A stretch of DNA of 64,000 bases. Origin: Closterium sp. NIES-65. Its lineage: Eukaryota; Streptophyta; Zygnematophyceae; Desmidiales; Closteriaceae. The notes under the pieces were generated by a model that was not told where the DNA came from, did no database searches, and saw only the letters and a list, made by a program, of their open reading frames with translations. The DNA lies in the NCBI GenBank assembly GCA_948144175.1, contig CANXME010002067.1, positions 2,914,001-2,978,000 on the forward strand. Reading direction: 5' to 3'. This document shows positions 53,048-64,000 of the stretch, in pieces (the stretch's first letter is position 1; each line of letters opens with the position of its first letter). The translations under genes and the position numbers were made by a program.

Positions 53048-55269
53048 CCCCGTCCACCCTCCTTCCCCATCCGCTTCCCCTCCTCCTTCCTCCCCACCCG
53101 CTGCCCCTCCCCCTTCCTCCCCACCCGCTGCCCCTCCCCCCCCCTCCTTCCCCTCCGTCCCTTTGTGCAGAACATCCCCCGCCTCCCCCCTCCCCACGCC
53201 CTCCCCCACTCACTCCACCTCCGTCCTCACGGCCCCTACTTCCCACTCCCCCTCTCATACTCCGCCACTACCCTCACACCCGCTCCACGGTCCCCATTCT
53301 TGGTACCCCCAGGTCCACCCCCCCCTCCCTCCAGTCTCTCACATCCATCCCCCTTCTCCGCCACCATAGCACCTCCCCTCCCCCCCGCACCAGCACCTCA
53401 GGTTCTCTCAGCAGTCGCGCTCCCGTCTCTCTGCCCCTCACGGCAACCCAGCGAAGCCGAGCTGCAATGCAGCTGTCTCCTCGCCCCGACCCTCAGCGCA
53501 GCAGAGCACCAGTGCATCTGTGTCCCCGCATCAGCCCGACCCACCAGCGCAGCTGTCTTGCAACTTCACCGCCTCCTCTTCCTCCTCCTCTCACTCCGGA
53601 CCTCACTGAGGATTCTCATGATGAGCTAATGTTCCTCCACCTCCTCTCACCAACCGTCGCCCCCGTCGTCCGCACAATGGCTGGCACCACTGTTCTTCTC
53701 TTCTCCACCACCCCCACCATCTACGAACCCACCACCTATGAGCAAGCACTTGCCTGCCTTGATGCACCTCTCTGGATCGAGGCCATGGTCAAGGAGAGCA
53801 ACGCCTTCATCAGCAACCGCTCGTTTATCGACGTCCCTCGTCCCTCAAAGCACAACGTGGTCCAAGGCAGGTGGCTTTTTCGAGTCAAACTACTCCCTGG
53901 CAACGCTCTGGTGTACAAGGCTCGATATGTGGCAAAAGGCTTCACACAGACCTATGGCTCAGACTTCTTCGAGACCTACTCACCCACCGCCACTCCACCG
54001 GTCATTCGCGTGTTTTTGGACTTTGTTGGCAGACGTGGGATGCTTCTTCACTCCATGGACGTCACCACCGCCTTTCTGCAAGGCGACCTTCATGAGCTCA
54101 TTTTCCTGGAACGTCCCAAAGGCTTCCATGCTCCTCACGACCCTACCACTGTTTGGAAGCTGCTACGTCCTGTCTACGGGCTCAAACAAGCACCTCGGGA
54201 ATGGCACGCCAAACTCTCCTCCACCCTTCGCGCACTTGGCTTTCGCCCCTCCCGTGCCGCCTCATGCCTCTTCCTGCGCCTCACCCCATCACCCTTCTTC
54301 ATCCTCGTCTACGTCGACGACATGCTGCTGGCCGCTGACACAACTGCTGACCTACAGGAGGTCAAGGATGCGCTGCAGAAACGCCTTGCCTGCAAGGACC
54401 TAGGGGAGGTTCGCAACTACCTCGGCATGGAGATCACTCGCGACCTCACTGCCAAGACCATCACCCTCTCTCAGTCATTTTACATCGAGAAGATTCTTGA
54501 GAGGTTTGGCATGACAACCTGCAAACCCATCCCCACACCACTTGCATTCGGGCATCAGCTCGCCCCTCCCACCACTCCCGTCACCTCCCCTCATCCCTAC
54601 GCAGAACTTGTTGGGGCCCTGATGTACGCCATGGTCTGCACTCGTCCCGACCTTGCATACCCAGTCAGTGTTCTGGCGCAGTTCGTTGGCACCGGCAGGC
54701 ATGGTGAAGAGCATTGGAAGGCGGCCATGCGTGTTCTTCGCTACCTTCAAGGCACGAAGGACCATGTCCTCACTCTGGGTGGTGTGAATCCGCCCATTCT
54801 TCAAGGCTTCAGCAACTCATCTTGGGCCGACGCACAGCCCGACCGTCGCAGCTCTCAGGGATATGGCTTCACACTTGGGGGCGGCCTCATCAGTTGGCGC
54901 TCCACCCGCTCCTCCTCCGTTGCCCTCTCATCCTGCGAAGCCGAACTGTACGCGGTCACGATGGCGGCTCAAGAAGCACGTTGGCTCAGCTACCTGCTCA
55001 CCGACCTTGGCTCTCCCCAGCCCCGCCCCACCCTGTGGTATGACAACGACAGTACCATCCACCTCACCAAGGAAGCAGTTTTTCATGGTCGCTCTAAACA
55101 CATCGAGCTTCGCTACTACTTTGTTCGCGACCTTGTCCAAGATGGTCACCTCACCGTTCGCAAAATCGCCTCCTCCGACAACCTCGCCGATCTCTTCACC
55201 AAGGCTCTCCACCGCTCCGACCATTCTGCGCTTTTGCGTCTCCAGGGACTTGCTCCCCGCGGTGGCTGA
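52990..55269 (+). CDS. Element B reverse transcriptase-RNase H
   Basis: 759 residues, of which about the first 80 are proline-rich sequence in a frame that does not match A2. Matching linker starts at HYPHTRS, then TEDSHDELMFLHLL, and RT from about LDAPLWIEAM with SMDVTTAFLQGDLHE and YVDDML (Y441). RNase H has FSNSSWAD, with Asn609 where A2 has catalytic-motif Asp, then SSCEAELYA, YDNDST, KHIELRYYF and ADLFTKAL. The Met at 52990 is unlikely to be a natural start; the product is normally part of the polyprotein. Stop at 55267-55269. Confidence 0.95.
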   Translation: MSPLHPLPPLPPPRQETSLTPSTLLPHPLPLLLPPHPLPLPLPPHPLPLPPPPSPPSLCAEHPPPPPSPRPPPLTPPPSSRPLLPTPPLILRHYPHTRSTVPILGTPRSTPPSLQSLTSIPLLRHHSTSPPPRTSTSGSLSSRAPVSLPLTATQRSRAAMQLSPRPDPQRSRAPVHLCPRISPTHQRSCLATSPPPLPPPLTPDLTEDSHDELMFLHLLSPTVAPVVRTMAGTTVLLFSTTPTIYEPTTYEQALACLDAPLWIEAMVKESNAFISNRSFIDVPRPSKHNVVQGRWLFRVKLLPGNALVYKARYVAKGFTQTYGSDFFETYSPTATPPVIRVFLDFVGRRGMLLHSMDVTTAFLQGDLHELIFLERPKGFHAPHDPTTVWKLLRPVYGLKQAPREWHAKLSSTLRALGFRPSRAASCLFLRLTPSPFFILVYVDDMLLAADTTADLQEVKDALQKRLACKDLGEVRNYLGMEITRDLTAKTITLSQSFYIEKILERFGMTTCKPIPTPLAFGHQLAPPTTPVTSPHPYAELVGALMYAMVCTRPDLAYPVSVLAQFVGTGRHGEEHWKAAMRVLRYLQGTKDHVLTLGGVNPPILQGFSNSSWADAQPDRRSSQGYGFTLGGGLISWRSTRSSSVALSSCEAELYAVTMAAQEARWLSYLLTDLGSPQPRPTLWYDNDSTIHLTKEAVFHGRSKHIELRYYFVRDLVQDGHLTVRKIASSDNLADLFTKALHRSDHSALLRLQGLAPRGG

Positions 55270-55313
55270 CTCAGGGGTTGTTACTCTCTCTCTTACCTAG
55301 CTTATGGATTTCT

Positions 55314-55329
55314 GTAGGTTAAGGGGTTG
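55314..55329 (+). promoter_or_regulatory. Polypurine tract of element B
   Basis: TAGGTTAAGGGGTTG lies directly before the 3' LTR; the TAAGGGGTTG core is identical to family A. Confidence 0.85.
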
Positions 55330-55673
55330 TGTCAGATTACCATCCTCATTGTAACCTACATCAATCCTATAAGCTTAGGCCAGAGATAGCCACCCAAACT
55401 TAGTTTGGGTGTAGAACTAGGGCTAACCCTAGTTGGGGGTTGGATCTCCAACCTTGGCCCCAAGGTTGGGTTGGGAATTATTGGTCCCCCCCAATAATGT
55501 TGAACCAACTTGGTCAACATTATTGGTCCCCCCAATCATCCCTCAACCCAACTTATTGGTGGGGGCCAATAATGTTGGCTTGGTTCCCAACCAACCCCTC
55601 CCCCCCTAGCACTACTATGTATACCTCCCTCTCTCCTAATGAATTCAATGGTTCTTCCTCCCCCTTCCTGACA
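55330..55673 (+). repeat. 3' LTR of element B (344 bp)
   Basis: Same length and ends as the 5' LTR; the only difference I see is C for T in the first 15 bases. Hairpin at 55391-55411. Confidence 0.96.
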
Positions 55674-55678
55674 CTAGG
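55674..55678. repeat. Target-site duplication CTAGG, right copy
   Basis: Partner of 48251-48255. Joining the flanks with one CTAGG gives TTGACCTAGGCTCTGG, a perfect satellite unit. Confidence 0.95.
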
Positions 55679-56499
55679 CTCTGGTTGACCTAGTCTTTGA
55701 TTGACCTAGGCTCTGATTGACCTAGGCTCTGGTTGACCTAGGCTCTGGTTGACCTAGGCTCTGGTTGACCTAGGCTCTGGTTGACCTAGGCTCTGGTTGA
55801 CCTAGTCTCTGGTTGACCTAGGCTCTGATTGACCTAGGCTCTGGTTGACCTAGTCTCTGATTGACCTAGGCTCTGATTGACCTAGGCTCTGGTTGACCTA
55901 GTCTCTGATTGACCTAGGCTCTGATTGACCTAGGCTCTGGTTGACCTAGTCTCTGATTGACCTAGGCTCTGATTGACCTAGGCTCTGGTTGACCTAGACT
56001 CTGATTGACCTAGGCTCTGATCGACCTAGGCTTTGGTTGACCTACTCTTTGATTGACCTAGACTCTGATTGACCTAGGCTCTGGTTGACCTAGGCTCTGG
56101 TTGACCTAGGCTCTGATTGACCTAGGCTCTGATTGACCTAGGCTCTGGTTGACCTAGTCTCTGATTGACCTAGGCTCTGATTGACCTTGGCTCTGGTTGA
56201 CCTAGTCTCTGATTGACCTAGGCTCTGATTGACCTAGGCTCTGGGTGACCTAGTCTCTGATTGACCTAGGCTCTGATTGACCTAGGCTCTGATTGACCTA
56301 GGCTCTGGTTGACCTAGTCTCTGATTGACCTAGGCTCTGATTGACCTAGGCTCTGGTTGACCTAGTCTGTGATTGACCAAGGCTCTGATTGACCTAGGCT
56401 CTGGTTGACCTAGTCTGTGATTGACCAAGGCTCTGATTGACCTAGGCTCTGGGTGACCTAGTCTCTGATTGACCTAGGCTCTGATTGACCTAGGCTCTG

Positions 56500-59400
56500 A
56501 TTGACCTAGGCTCTGGTTGACCTAGTCTCTGATTGACCTAGGCTCTGATTGACCTAGGCTCTGGTTGACCTAGTCTTTGATTGACCTAGGCTCTGATTGA
56601 CCTAGGCTCTGGTTGACCTAGGCTCTGGTTGACCTAGGCTCTGGTTGACCTAGGCTCTGGTTGACCTAGGCTCTGGGTGACCTAGTCTCTGATTGACCTA
56701 GGCTCTGGTTGACCTATGCTCCGGTTGACCTAGGCTCTGATTGACCTAGGCTCTGATTGACCTAGGCTCTGGTTGACCTAGTCCCTGATTGACCTAGGCT
56801 CTGATTAACCTAGGCTCTGGTTGACCTAGTCTCTGATTGACCTAGGCTCTGATTGACCTAGGCTCTGGTTGACCTAGTCTTTGATTGACCTAGGCTCTGA
56901 TTGACCTAGGCTCTGGTTGACCTAGGCTCTGGTTGACCTAGGCTCTGGTTGACCTAGGCTCTGGTTGACCTAGGCCCTGGTTGACCTAGTCTCTGATTGA
57001 CCTAGGCTCTGATTGACCTAGGCTCTGGTTGACCTAGTCTCTAATTGACCTAGGCTCTGATTGACCTAGGCTCTGGTTGACCTAGTCTTTGATTGACCTA
57101 GGCTCTGATTGACCTAGGCTCTGGGTGACCTAGTCTCTGATTGACCTAGGCTCTGATTGACCTAGGCTCTGATTGACCTAGGCTCTGGTTGACCTAGTCT
57201 CTGATTGACCTAGGCTCTGATTGACCTAGGCTCTGGTTGACCTAGTCTTTGATTGACCTAGGCTCTGATTGACCTAGGCTCTGGGTGACCTAGTCTCTGA
57301 TTGACCTAGGCTCTGATTGACCTAGGTTCTGATTGACCTAGGCTCTGGTTGACCTAGTCTCTGATTGACCTAGGCTCTGATTGACCTAGGCTCTGGTTGA
57401 CCTAGTCTTTGATTGACCTAGGCTCTGATTGACCTAGGCTCTGGTTGACCTAGGCTCTGGTTGACCTAGGCTCTGGTTGACCTAGGCTCTGGTTGACCTA
57501 GGCTCTGGTTGACCTAGTCTCTGATTGACCTAGGCTCTGATTGACCTAGGCTCTGGTTGACCTAGTCTCTGATTGACCTAGGCTCTGATTGACCTAGGCT
57601 CTGATTGACCTAGTCTCTGATTGACCTAGGCTCTGATTGACCTAGGCTCTGATTGACCTAGGCTCTGGTTGACCTAGTCTCTGATTGACCTAAGCTCTGA
57701 TTGACCTAGGCTCTGGTTGACCTAGTCTTTGATTGACCTAGGCTCTGATTGACCTAGGCTCTGGTTGACCTAGGCTCTGGTTGACTTAGGCTCTGGTTGA
57801 CCTAGGCTCTGGTTGACCTAGGCTCTGGGTGACCTAGTCTCTGATTGACCTAGGCTCTGGTTGACCTATGCTCCGGTTGACCTAGGCTCTGATTGACCTA
57901 GGCTCTGACTGACCTAGGCTCTGGTTGACCTAGTCCCTGATTGACCTAGGCTCTGATTAACCTAGGCTCTGGTTGACCTAGTCTCTGATTGACCTAGGCT
58001 CTGATTGACCTAGGCTCTAGTTGACCTAGTCTTTGATTGACCTAGGCTCTGATTGACCTAGGCTCTGGTTGACCTAGGCTCTGGTTGACCTAGGCTCTGG
58101 TTGACCTAGGCTCTGGTTGACCTAGGCTCTGGTTGACCTAGTCTCTGATTGACCTAGGCTCTGATTGACCTAGGCTCTGGTTGACCTAGTCTCTAATTCA
58201 CCTAGGCTCTGATTGACCTAGGCTCTGGTTGACCTAGTCTCTGATTGACCTAGGCTCTGATTGACCTAGGCTCTGGGTGACCTAGTCTCTGATTGACCTA
58301 GGCTCTGGTTGACCTAGGCTCTGATTGACCTAGGCTCTGGTTGACCTAGTCTCTGATTGACCTAGGCTCTGATTGACCTAGGCTCTGGTTGACCTAGTCT
58401 TTGATTGACCTAGGCTCTGATTGACCTAGGCTCTGGGTGACCTAGTCTCTGATTGACCTAGGCTCTGATTGACCTAGGTTCTGATTGACCTAGGCTCTGG
58501 TTGACCTAGTCTCTGATTGACCTAGGCTTTGGTTGAACTAGTCTTTGATTGACCTAGGCTCTGATTGACCTAGGCTCTGGTTGACCTAGGCTCTGGTTGA
58601 CCTAGGCTCTGGTTGACCTAGGCTCTGGTTGACCTAGGCTCTGGTTGACCTAGTCTCTGGTTGACCTAGGCTCTGATTGACCTAGGCTCTGGTTGACCTA
58701 GTCTCTGATTGACCTAGGCTCTGATTGACCTAGGCTCTGGTTGACCTAGTCTCTGATTGACCTAGGCTCTGGTTGACCTAGGCTCTGGTTGACCTAGGCT
58801 CTGGTTGACCTAGGCTCTGGTTGACCTAGTCTCTGATTGACCTAGGCTCTGATTGACCTAGGCTCTGGTTGACCTAGTCTCTGATTGACCTAGGCTCTGA
58901 TTGACCTAGGCTCTGGTTGACCTAGTCTCTGATTGACCTAGGCTCTGATTGACCTAGGCTCTGGGTGGCCTAGTCTCTGATTGACCTAGGCTCTGATTGA
59001 CCTAGGCTCTGATTGACCTAGGCTCTGGTGACCTAGTCTCTGATTGACCTAGGCTCTGATTGACCTAGGCTCTGGTTGACCTAGTCTTTGATTGACCTAG
59101 GCTCTGATTGACCTAGGCTCTGGGTGACCTGGTCTCTGATTGACCTAGGCTCTGATTGACCTAGGCTCTGATTGACCTAGGCTCTGGTTGACCTAGTCCC
59201 TGATTGACCTAGGCTCTGATTGACCTAGGCTCTGGTTGACCTAGTCTTTGATTGACCTAGGCTCTGATTGACCTAGGCTCTGGTTGACCTAGGCTCTGGT
59301 TGACCTAGGCTCTGCTTGACCTAGTCTCTGGTTGACCTAGGCTCTGATTGACCTAGGCTCTGATTGACCTAGGCTCTGGTTGACCTAGGCTCTGGTTGAC

Positions 59401-62400
59401 CTAGGCTCTGGTTGACCTAGTCTCTGATTGACCTAGGCTCTGATTGACCTAGGCTCTGGTTGACCTAGTCTCTGATTGACCTAGGCTCTGATTGACCTAG
59501 GCTCTGGTTGACCTAGTCTCTGATTGACCTAGGCTCTGATTGACCTAGGCTCTGGGTGGCCTAGTCTCTGATTGACCTAGGCTCTGATTGACCTAGGCTC
59601 TGATTGACCTATGCTCTGGTGACCTAGTCTCTGATTGACCTAGGCTCTGATTGACCTAGGCTCTGGTTGACCTAGTCTTTGATTGACCTAGGCTCTGATT
59701 GACCTAGGCTCTGGGTGACCTGGTCTCTGATTGACCTAGGCTCTGATTGACCTAGGCTCTGATTGACCTAGGCTCTGGTTGACCTAGTCCCTGATTGACC
59801 TAGGCTCTGATTGACCTCGGCTCTGGTTGACCTAGTCTTTGATTGACCTAGGCTCTGATTGACCTAGGCTCTGGTTGACCTAGGCTCTGGTTGACCTAGG
59901 CTCTGGTTGACCTAGTCTCTGGTTGACCTAGGCTCTGATTGACCTAGGCTCTGGTTGACCTAGTCTCTGATTGACCTAGGCTCTGATTGACCTAGGCTCT
60001 GATTGACCTAGGCTCTGATTGACCTAGGCTCTGATTGACCTAGGCTCTGGGTGACCTAGTCTCTGATTGACCTAGGCTCTGGTTGACCTATGCTCCGGTT
60101 GACCTAGGCTCTGATTGACCTAGGCTCTGATTGACCTAGGCTTTGGTTGACCTAGTCTCTGATTGACCTAGGCTCTGATTGACCTAGGCTCTGGTTGACC
60201 TAGTCTTTGATTGAACTAGGCTCTGATTGACCTAGGCTCTGGTTGACCTAGGCTCTGGTTGACCTAGGCTCTGGTTGACCTAGGCTCTGGTTGACCTATG
60301 CTCTGGTTGACCTAGTCTTTGGTTGACCTTGGCTCTGATTGACCTAGGCTCTGGTTGACCTAGTCTCTGATTGACCTAGGCTCTGATTGACCTAGGCTCT
60401 GATTGACCTAGGCTCTGATTGACCTAGAATCTGATTGACCTAGGCTCTGGGTGACCTAGTTTCTGATTGACCTAGGCTCTGGTTGACCTATGCTCCGGTT
60501 GACCTAGGCTCTGATTGACCTAGGCTCTGATTGACCTAGGCTCTGGTTGACCTAGTCTCTGATTGACCTAGGCTCTGATTGACCTATGCTCTGGTTGACC
60601 TAGTCTTTAATTGACCTAGGCTCTGATTGACCTAGGCTCTGGTTGACCTAGGCTCTGGTTGACCTAGGCTCTGGTTGACCTAGGCTCTGGTTGACCTAGG
60701 CTCTGGTTGACCTAGTCTCTGATTGACCTAGGCTCTGATTGACCTAGGCTCTGGTTGACCTAGTCTTTGATTGACCTAGGCTCTGATTGACCTAGGCTCT
60801 GGTTGACCTAGTCTTTGATTGACCTAGGCTCTGATTGACCTAGGCTCTGGTTGACCTAGGCTCTGGTTGACCTAGGCTCTGGTTGACCTAGGCTCTGGTT
60901 GACCTAGGCTCTGGTTGACCTAGTCTCTGATTGACCTAGGCTCTGATTGACCTAGGCTCTGGTTGACCTAGTCTCTGATTGACCTAGGCTCTGATTGACC
61001 TAGGCTCTGGTTGACCTAGTCTCTGATTGACCTAGGCTCTGATTGACCTAGGCTCTGGGTGGCCTAGTCTCTGATTGACCTAGGCTCTGATTGACCTAGG
61101 CTCTGATTGACCTAGGCTCTGGTGACCTAGTCTCTGATTGACCTAGGCTCTGATTGACCTAGGCTCTGGTTGACCTAGTCTTTGATTGACCTAGGCTCTG
61201 ATTGACCTAGGCTCTGGTTGACCTAGGCTCTGGTTGACCTAGGCTCTGGTTGACCTAGGCTCTGGTTGACCTAGGCTCTGGGTGACCTAGTCTCTGATTG
61301 ACCTAGGCTCTGGTTGACCTATGCTCCGGTTGACCTAGGCTCTGATTGACCTAGGCTCTGATTGACCTAGGCTCTGGTTGACCTAGTCCCTGATTGACCT
61401 AGGCTCTGATTAACCTAGGCTCTGGTTGACCTAGTCTCTGATTGACCTAGGCTCTGATTGACCTAGGCTCTGGTTGACCTAGTCTTTGATTGACCTAGGC
61501 TCTGATTGACCTAGGCTCTGGTTGACCTAGGCTCTGGTTGACCTAGGCTCTGGTTGACCTAGGCTCTGGTTGACCTAGGCCCTGGTTGACCTAGTCTCTG
61601 ATTGACCTAGGCTCTGATTGACCTAGGCTCTGGTTGACCTAGTCTCTAATTGACCTAGGCTCTGATTGACCTAGGCTCTGGTTGACCTAGTCTCTGATTG
61701 ACCTAGGCTCTGATTGACCTAGGCTCTGGGTGACCTAGTCTCTGATTGACCTAGGCTCTGATTGACCTAGGCTCTGATTGACCTAGGCTCTGGTTGACCT
61801 AGTCTCTGATTGACCTAGGCTCTGATTGACCTAGGCTCTGGTTGACCTAGTCTTTGATTGACCTAGGCTCTGATTGACCTAGGCTCTGGGTGACCTAGTC
61901 TCTGATTGACCTAGGCTCTGATTGACCTAGGTTCTGATTGACCTAGGCTCTGGTTGACCTAGTCTCTGATTGACCTAGGCTCTGATTGACCTAGGCTCTG
62001 GTTGACCTAGTCTTTGATTGACCTAGGCTCTGATTGACCTAGGCTCTGGTTGACCTAGGCTCTGGTTGACCTAGGCTCTGGTTGACCTAGGCTCTGGTTG
62101 ACCTAGGCTCTGGTTGACCTAGTCTCTGATTGACCTAGGCTCTGATTGACCTAGGCTCTGGTTGACCTAGTCTCTGATTGACCTAGGCTCTGATTGACCT
62201 AGGCTCTGATTGACCTAGTCTCTGATTGACCTAGGCTCTGATTGACCTAGGCTCTGATTGACCTAGGCTCTGGTTGACCTAGTCTCTGATTGACCTAAGC
62301 TCTGATTGACCTAGGCTCTGGTTGACCTAGTCTTTGATTGACCTAGGCTCTGATTGACCTAGGCTCTGGTTGACCTAGGCTCTGGTTGACTTAGGCTCTG

Positions 62401-64000
62401 GTTGACCTAGGCTCTGGTTGACCTAGGCTCTGGGTGACCTAGTCTCTGATTGACCTAGGCTCTGGTTGACCTATGCTCCGGTTGACCTAGGCTCTGATTG
62501 ACCTAGGCTCTGACTGACCTAGGCTCTGGTTGACCTAGTCCCTGATTGACCTAGGCTCTGATTAACCTAGGCTCTGGTTGACCTATTCTCTGATTGACCT
62601 AGGCTCTGATTGACCTAGGCTCTGGTTTACCTAGTCTTTGATTGACCTAGGCTCTGATTGACCTAGGCTCTGGTTGACCTAGGCTCTGGTTGACCTAGGC
62701 TCTGGTTGACCTAGGCTCTGGTTGACCTAGGCTCTGGTTGACCTAGTCTCTGATTGACCTAGGCTCTGATTGACCTAGGCTCTGGTTGACCTAGTCTCTA
62801 ATTCACCTAGGCTCTGATTGACCTAGGCTCTGGCTGACCTAGTCTCTGATTGACCTAGGCTCTGATTGACCTAGGCTCTGGGTGACCTAGTCTCTGATTG
62901 ACCTAGGCTCTGGTTGACCTAGGCTCTGATTGACCTAGGCTCTGGTTGACCTAGTCTCTGATTGACCTAGGCTCTGATTGACCTAGGCTCTGGTTGACCT
63001 AGTCTTTGATTGACCTAGGCTCTGATTGACCTAGGCTCTGGGTGACCTAGTCTCTGATTGACCTAGGCTCTGATTGACCTAGGTTCTGATTGACCTAGGC
63101 TCTGGTTGACCTAGTCTCTGATTGACCTAGGCTTTGGTTGAACTAGTCTTTGATTGACCTAGGCTCTGATTGACCTAGGCTCTGGTTGACCTAGGCTCTG
63201 GTTGACCTAGGCTCTGGTTGACCTAGGCTCTGGTTGACCTAGGCTCTGGTTGACCTAGTCTCTGGTTGACCTAGGCTCTGATTGACCTAGGCTCTGGTTG
63301 ACCTAGTCTCTGATTGACCTAGGCTCTGATTGACCTAGGCTCTGGTTGACCTAGTCTCTGATTGACCTAGGCTCTGGTTGACCTAGGCTCTGGTTGACCT
63401 AGGCTCTGGTTGACCTAGGCTCTGGTTGACCTAGTCTCTGATTGACCTAGGCTCTGATTGACCTAGGCTCTGGTTGACCTAGTCTCTGATTGACCTAGGC
63501 TCTGATTGACCTAGGCTCTGGTTGACCTAGTCTCTGATTGACCTAGGCTCTGATTGACCTAGGCTCTGGGTGGCCTAGTCTCTGATTGACCTAGGCTCTG
63601 ATTGACCTAGGCTCTGATTGACCTAGGCTCTGGTGACCTAGTCTCTGATTGACCTAGGCTCTGATTGACCTAGGCTCTGGTTGACCTAGTCTTTGATTGA
63701 CCTAGGCTCTGATTGACCTAGGCTCTGGGTGACCTGGTCTCTGATTGACCTAGGCTCTGATTGACCTAGGCTCTGATTGACCTAGGCTCTGGTTGACCTA
63801 GTCCCTGATTGACCTAGGCTCTGATTGACCTAGGCTCTGGTTGACCTAGTCTTTGATTGACCTAGGCTCTGATTGACCTAGGCTCTGGTTGACCTAGGCT
63901 CTGGTTGACCTAGGCTCTGGTTGACCTAGTCTCTGGTTGACCTAGGCTCTGATTGACCTAGGCTCTGATTGACCTAGGCTCTGGTTGACCTAGGCTCTGG
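56500..64000. repeat. Satellite segmental duplication, offset 4,605 bp
   Basis: TAGGCCCTGG 56971/61576, GACTGACC 57907/62512 and AATTCACC 58196/62801 are each 4,605 bp apart; the match still holds at 59395/64000 apart from single bases (CTGCTTGACC at 59311). The second copy is cut by the window. Inside the first copy a 591-bp repeat is seen (GGGTGGCC 58963/59554; GGGTGACCTGG 59122/59713). Confidence 0.92.

Larger units (their letters stand above)
48256..55673 (+). mobile_element. Ty1/copia element B, complete, inserted in satellite
   Basis: 7,418 bp with two 344-bp LTRs, TSD CTAGG, PBS, polypurine tract and all copia domains. It belongs to a family related to but distinct from A: gag, integrase and RT are clearly alignable, the LTR shares blocks, while the leader minisatellite is different. 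LTRs differ at one base that I found (ACTATCC versus ACCATCC), so insertion is recent. Two frame changes in C-runs of the integrase-RT linker and an Asp-to-Asn change in RNase H argue against autonomy as sequenced. Confidence 0.96.
55674..64000. repeat. 16-bp satellite, block 3 (about 520 units), open at the right edge
   Basis: Same unit and trimer order as blocks 1 and 2. No gene or insertion is visible. It continues past the window. Confidence 0.98.

Noticed and set aside
52990-53250. Proline-rich N-terminal domain of the element B RT frame
   Set aside because: Alignment with A2 shows it is the integrase-RT linker read in a shifted frame.
6428-64000. Telomeric repeat
   Set aside because: The unit is 16 bp and lacks TTTAGGG or related telomere motifs; AAACCCTAAA at 6060 is a single occurrence.

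Overview
The window looks like repeat-dominated heterochromatin from a green-plant-lineage (Viridiplantae) nuclear genome. The lineage call rests on Ty1/copia elements with a tRNA-iMet-type primer site, a LINE with a plant-style C-terminal CxxC...H finger, and a plant telo-box-like AAACCCTAAA. A streptophyte alga would fit, but the sequence does not fix the species. No certain host gene is present. About 37.5 of 64 kb is one 16-bp satellite and most of the rest is retrotransposon.

Layout. 1-5588 (minus): a LINE with ORF1 and an ORF2 that is open for all 1,216 codons down to the left edge (endonuclease, reverse transcriptase, first part of a terminal zinc finger). 5589-6427: non-repetitive sequence with a telo-box-like motif and an open stretch that runs into the satellite. 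6428-11184: satellite block 1. 11185-23827 (minus): a copia element flanked by TSD TGACC, whose 3' LTR and RT/RNase H were lost in one deletion; a younger complete copy of the same family (13285-20468, TSD GAGTG) sits inside it. 23828-48255: satellite block 2. 48256-55673 (plus): a second, related copia family, complete, with 344-bp LTRs differing at one base seen and TSD CTAGG. 55674-64000: satellite block 3, running off the right edge.

The satellite unit is TTGACCTAGGCTCTGA and close variants. Variants are ordered into 48-bp trimers and runs, and these are copied in large tandem segments: repeated rare variants give exact offsets of 543, 591, 2079, 3395, 4124 and 4605 bp. Differences between segment copies are usually whole 16-bp units. 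Removing either satellite-inserted retroelement with one TSD copy restores an uninterrupted satellite unit, so satellite, insertion sites and history can be read directly.

Both copia families share layout: LTR, tRNA-Met-like PBS, a long GC-rich leader minisatellite (28 bp plus 42 bp in one, 38 bp in the other), gag with an RGG tract and an unusual C-x13-C-x4-H-x4-C finger, protease, DD35E integrase, RT (YVDD), RNase H, and the same polypurine tract. Frames are broken mainly at C/G homopolymers.
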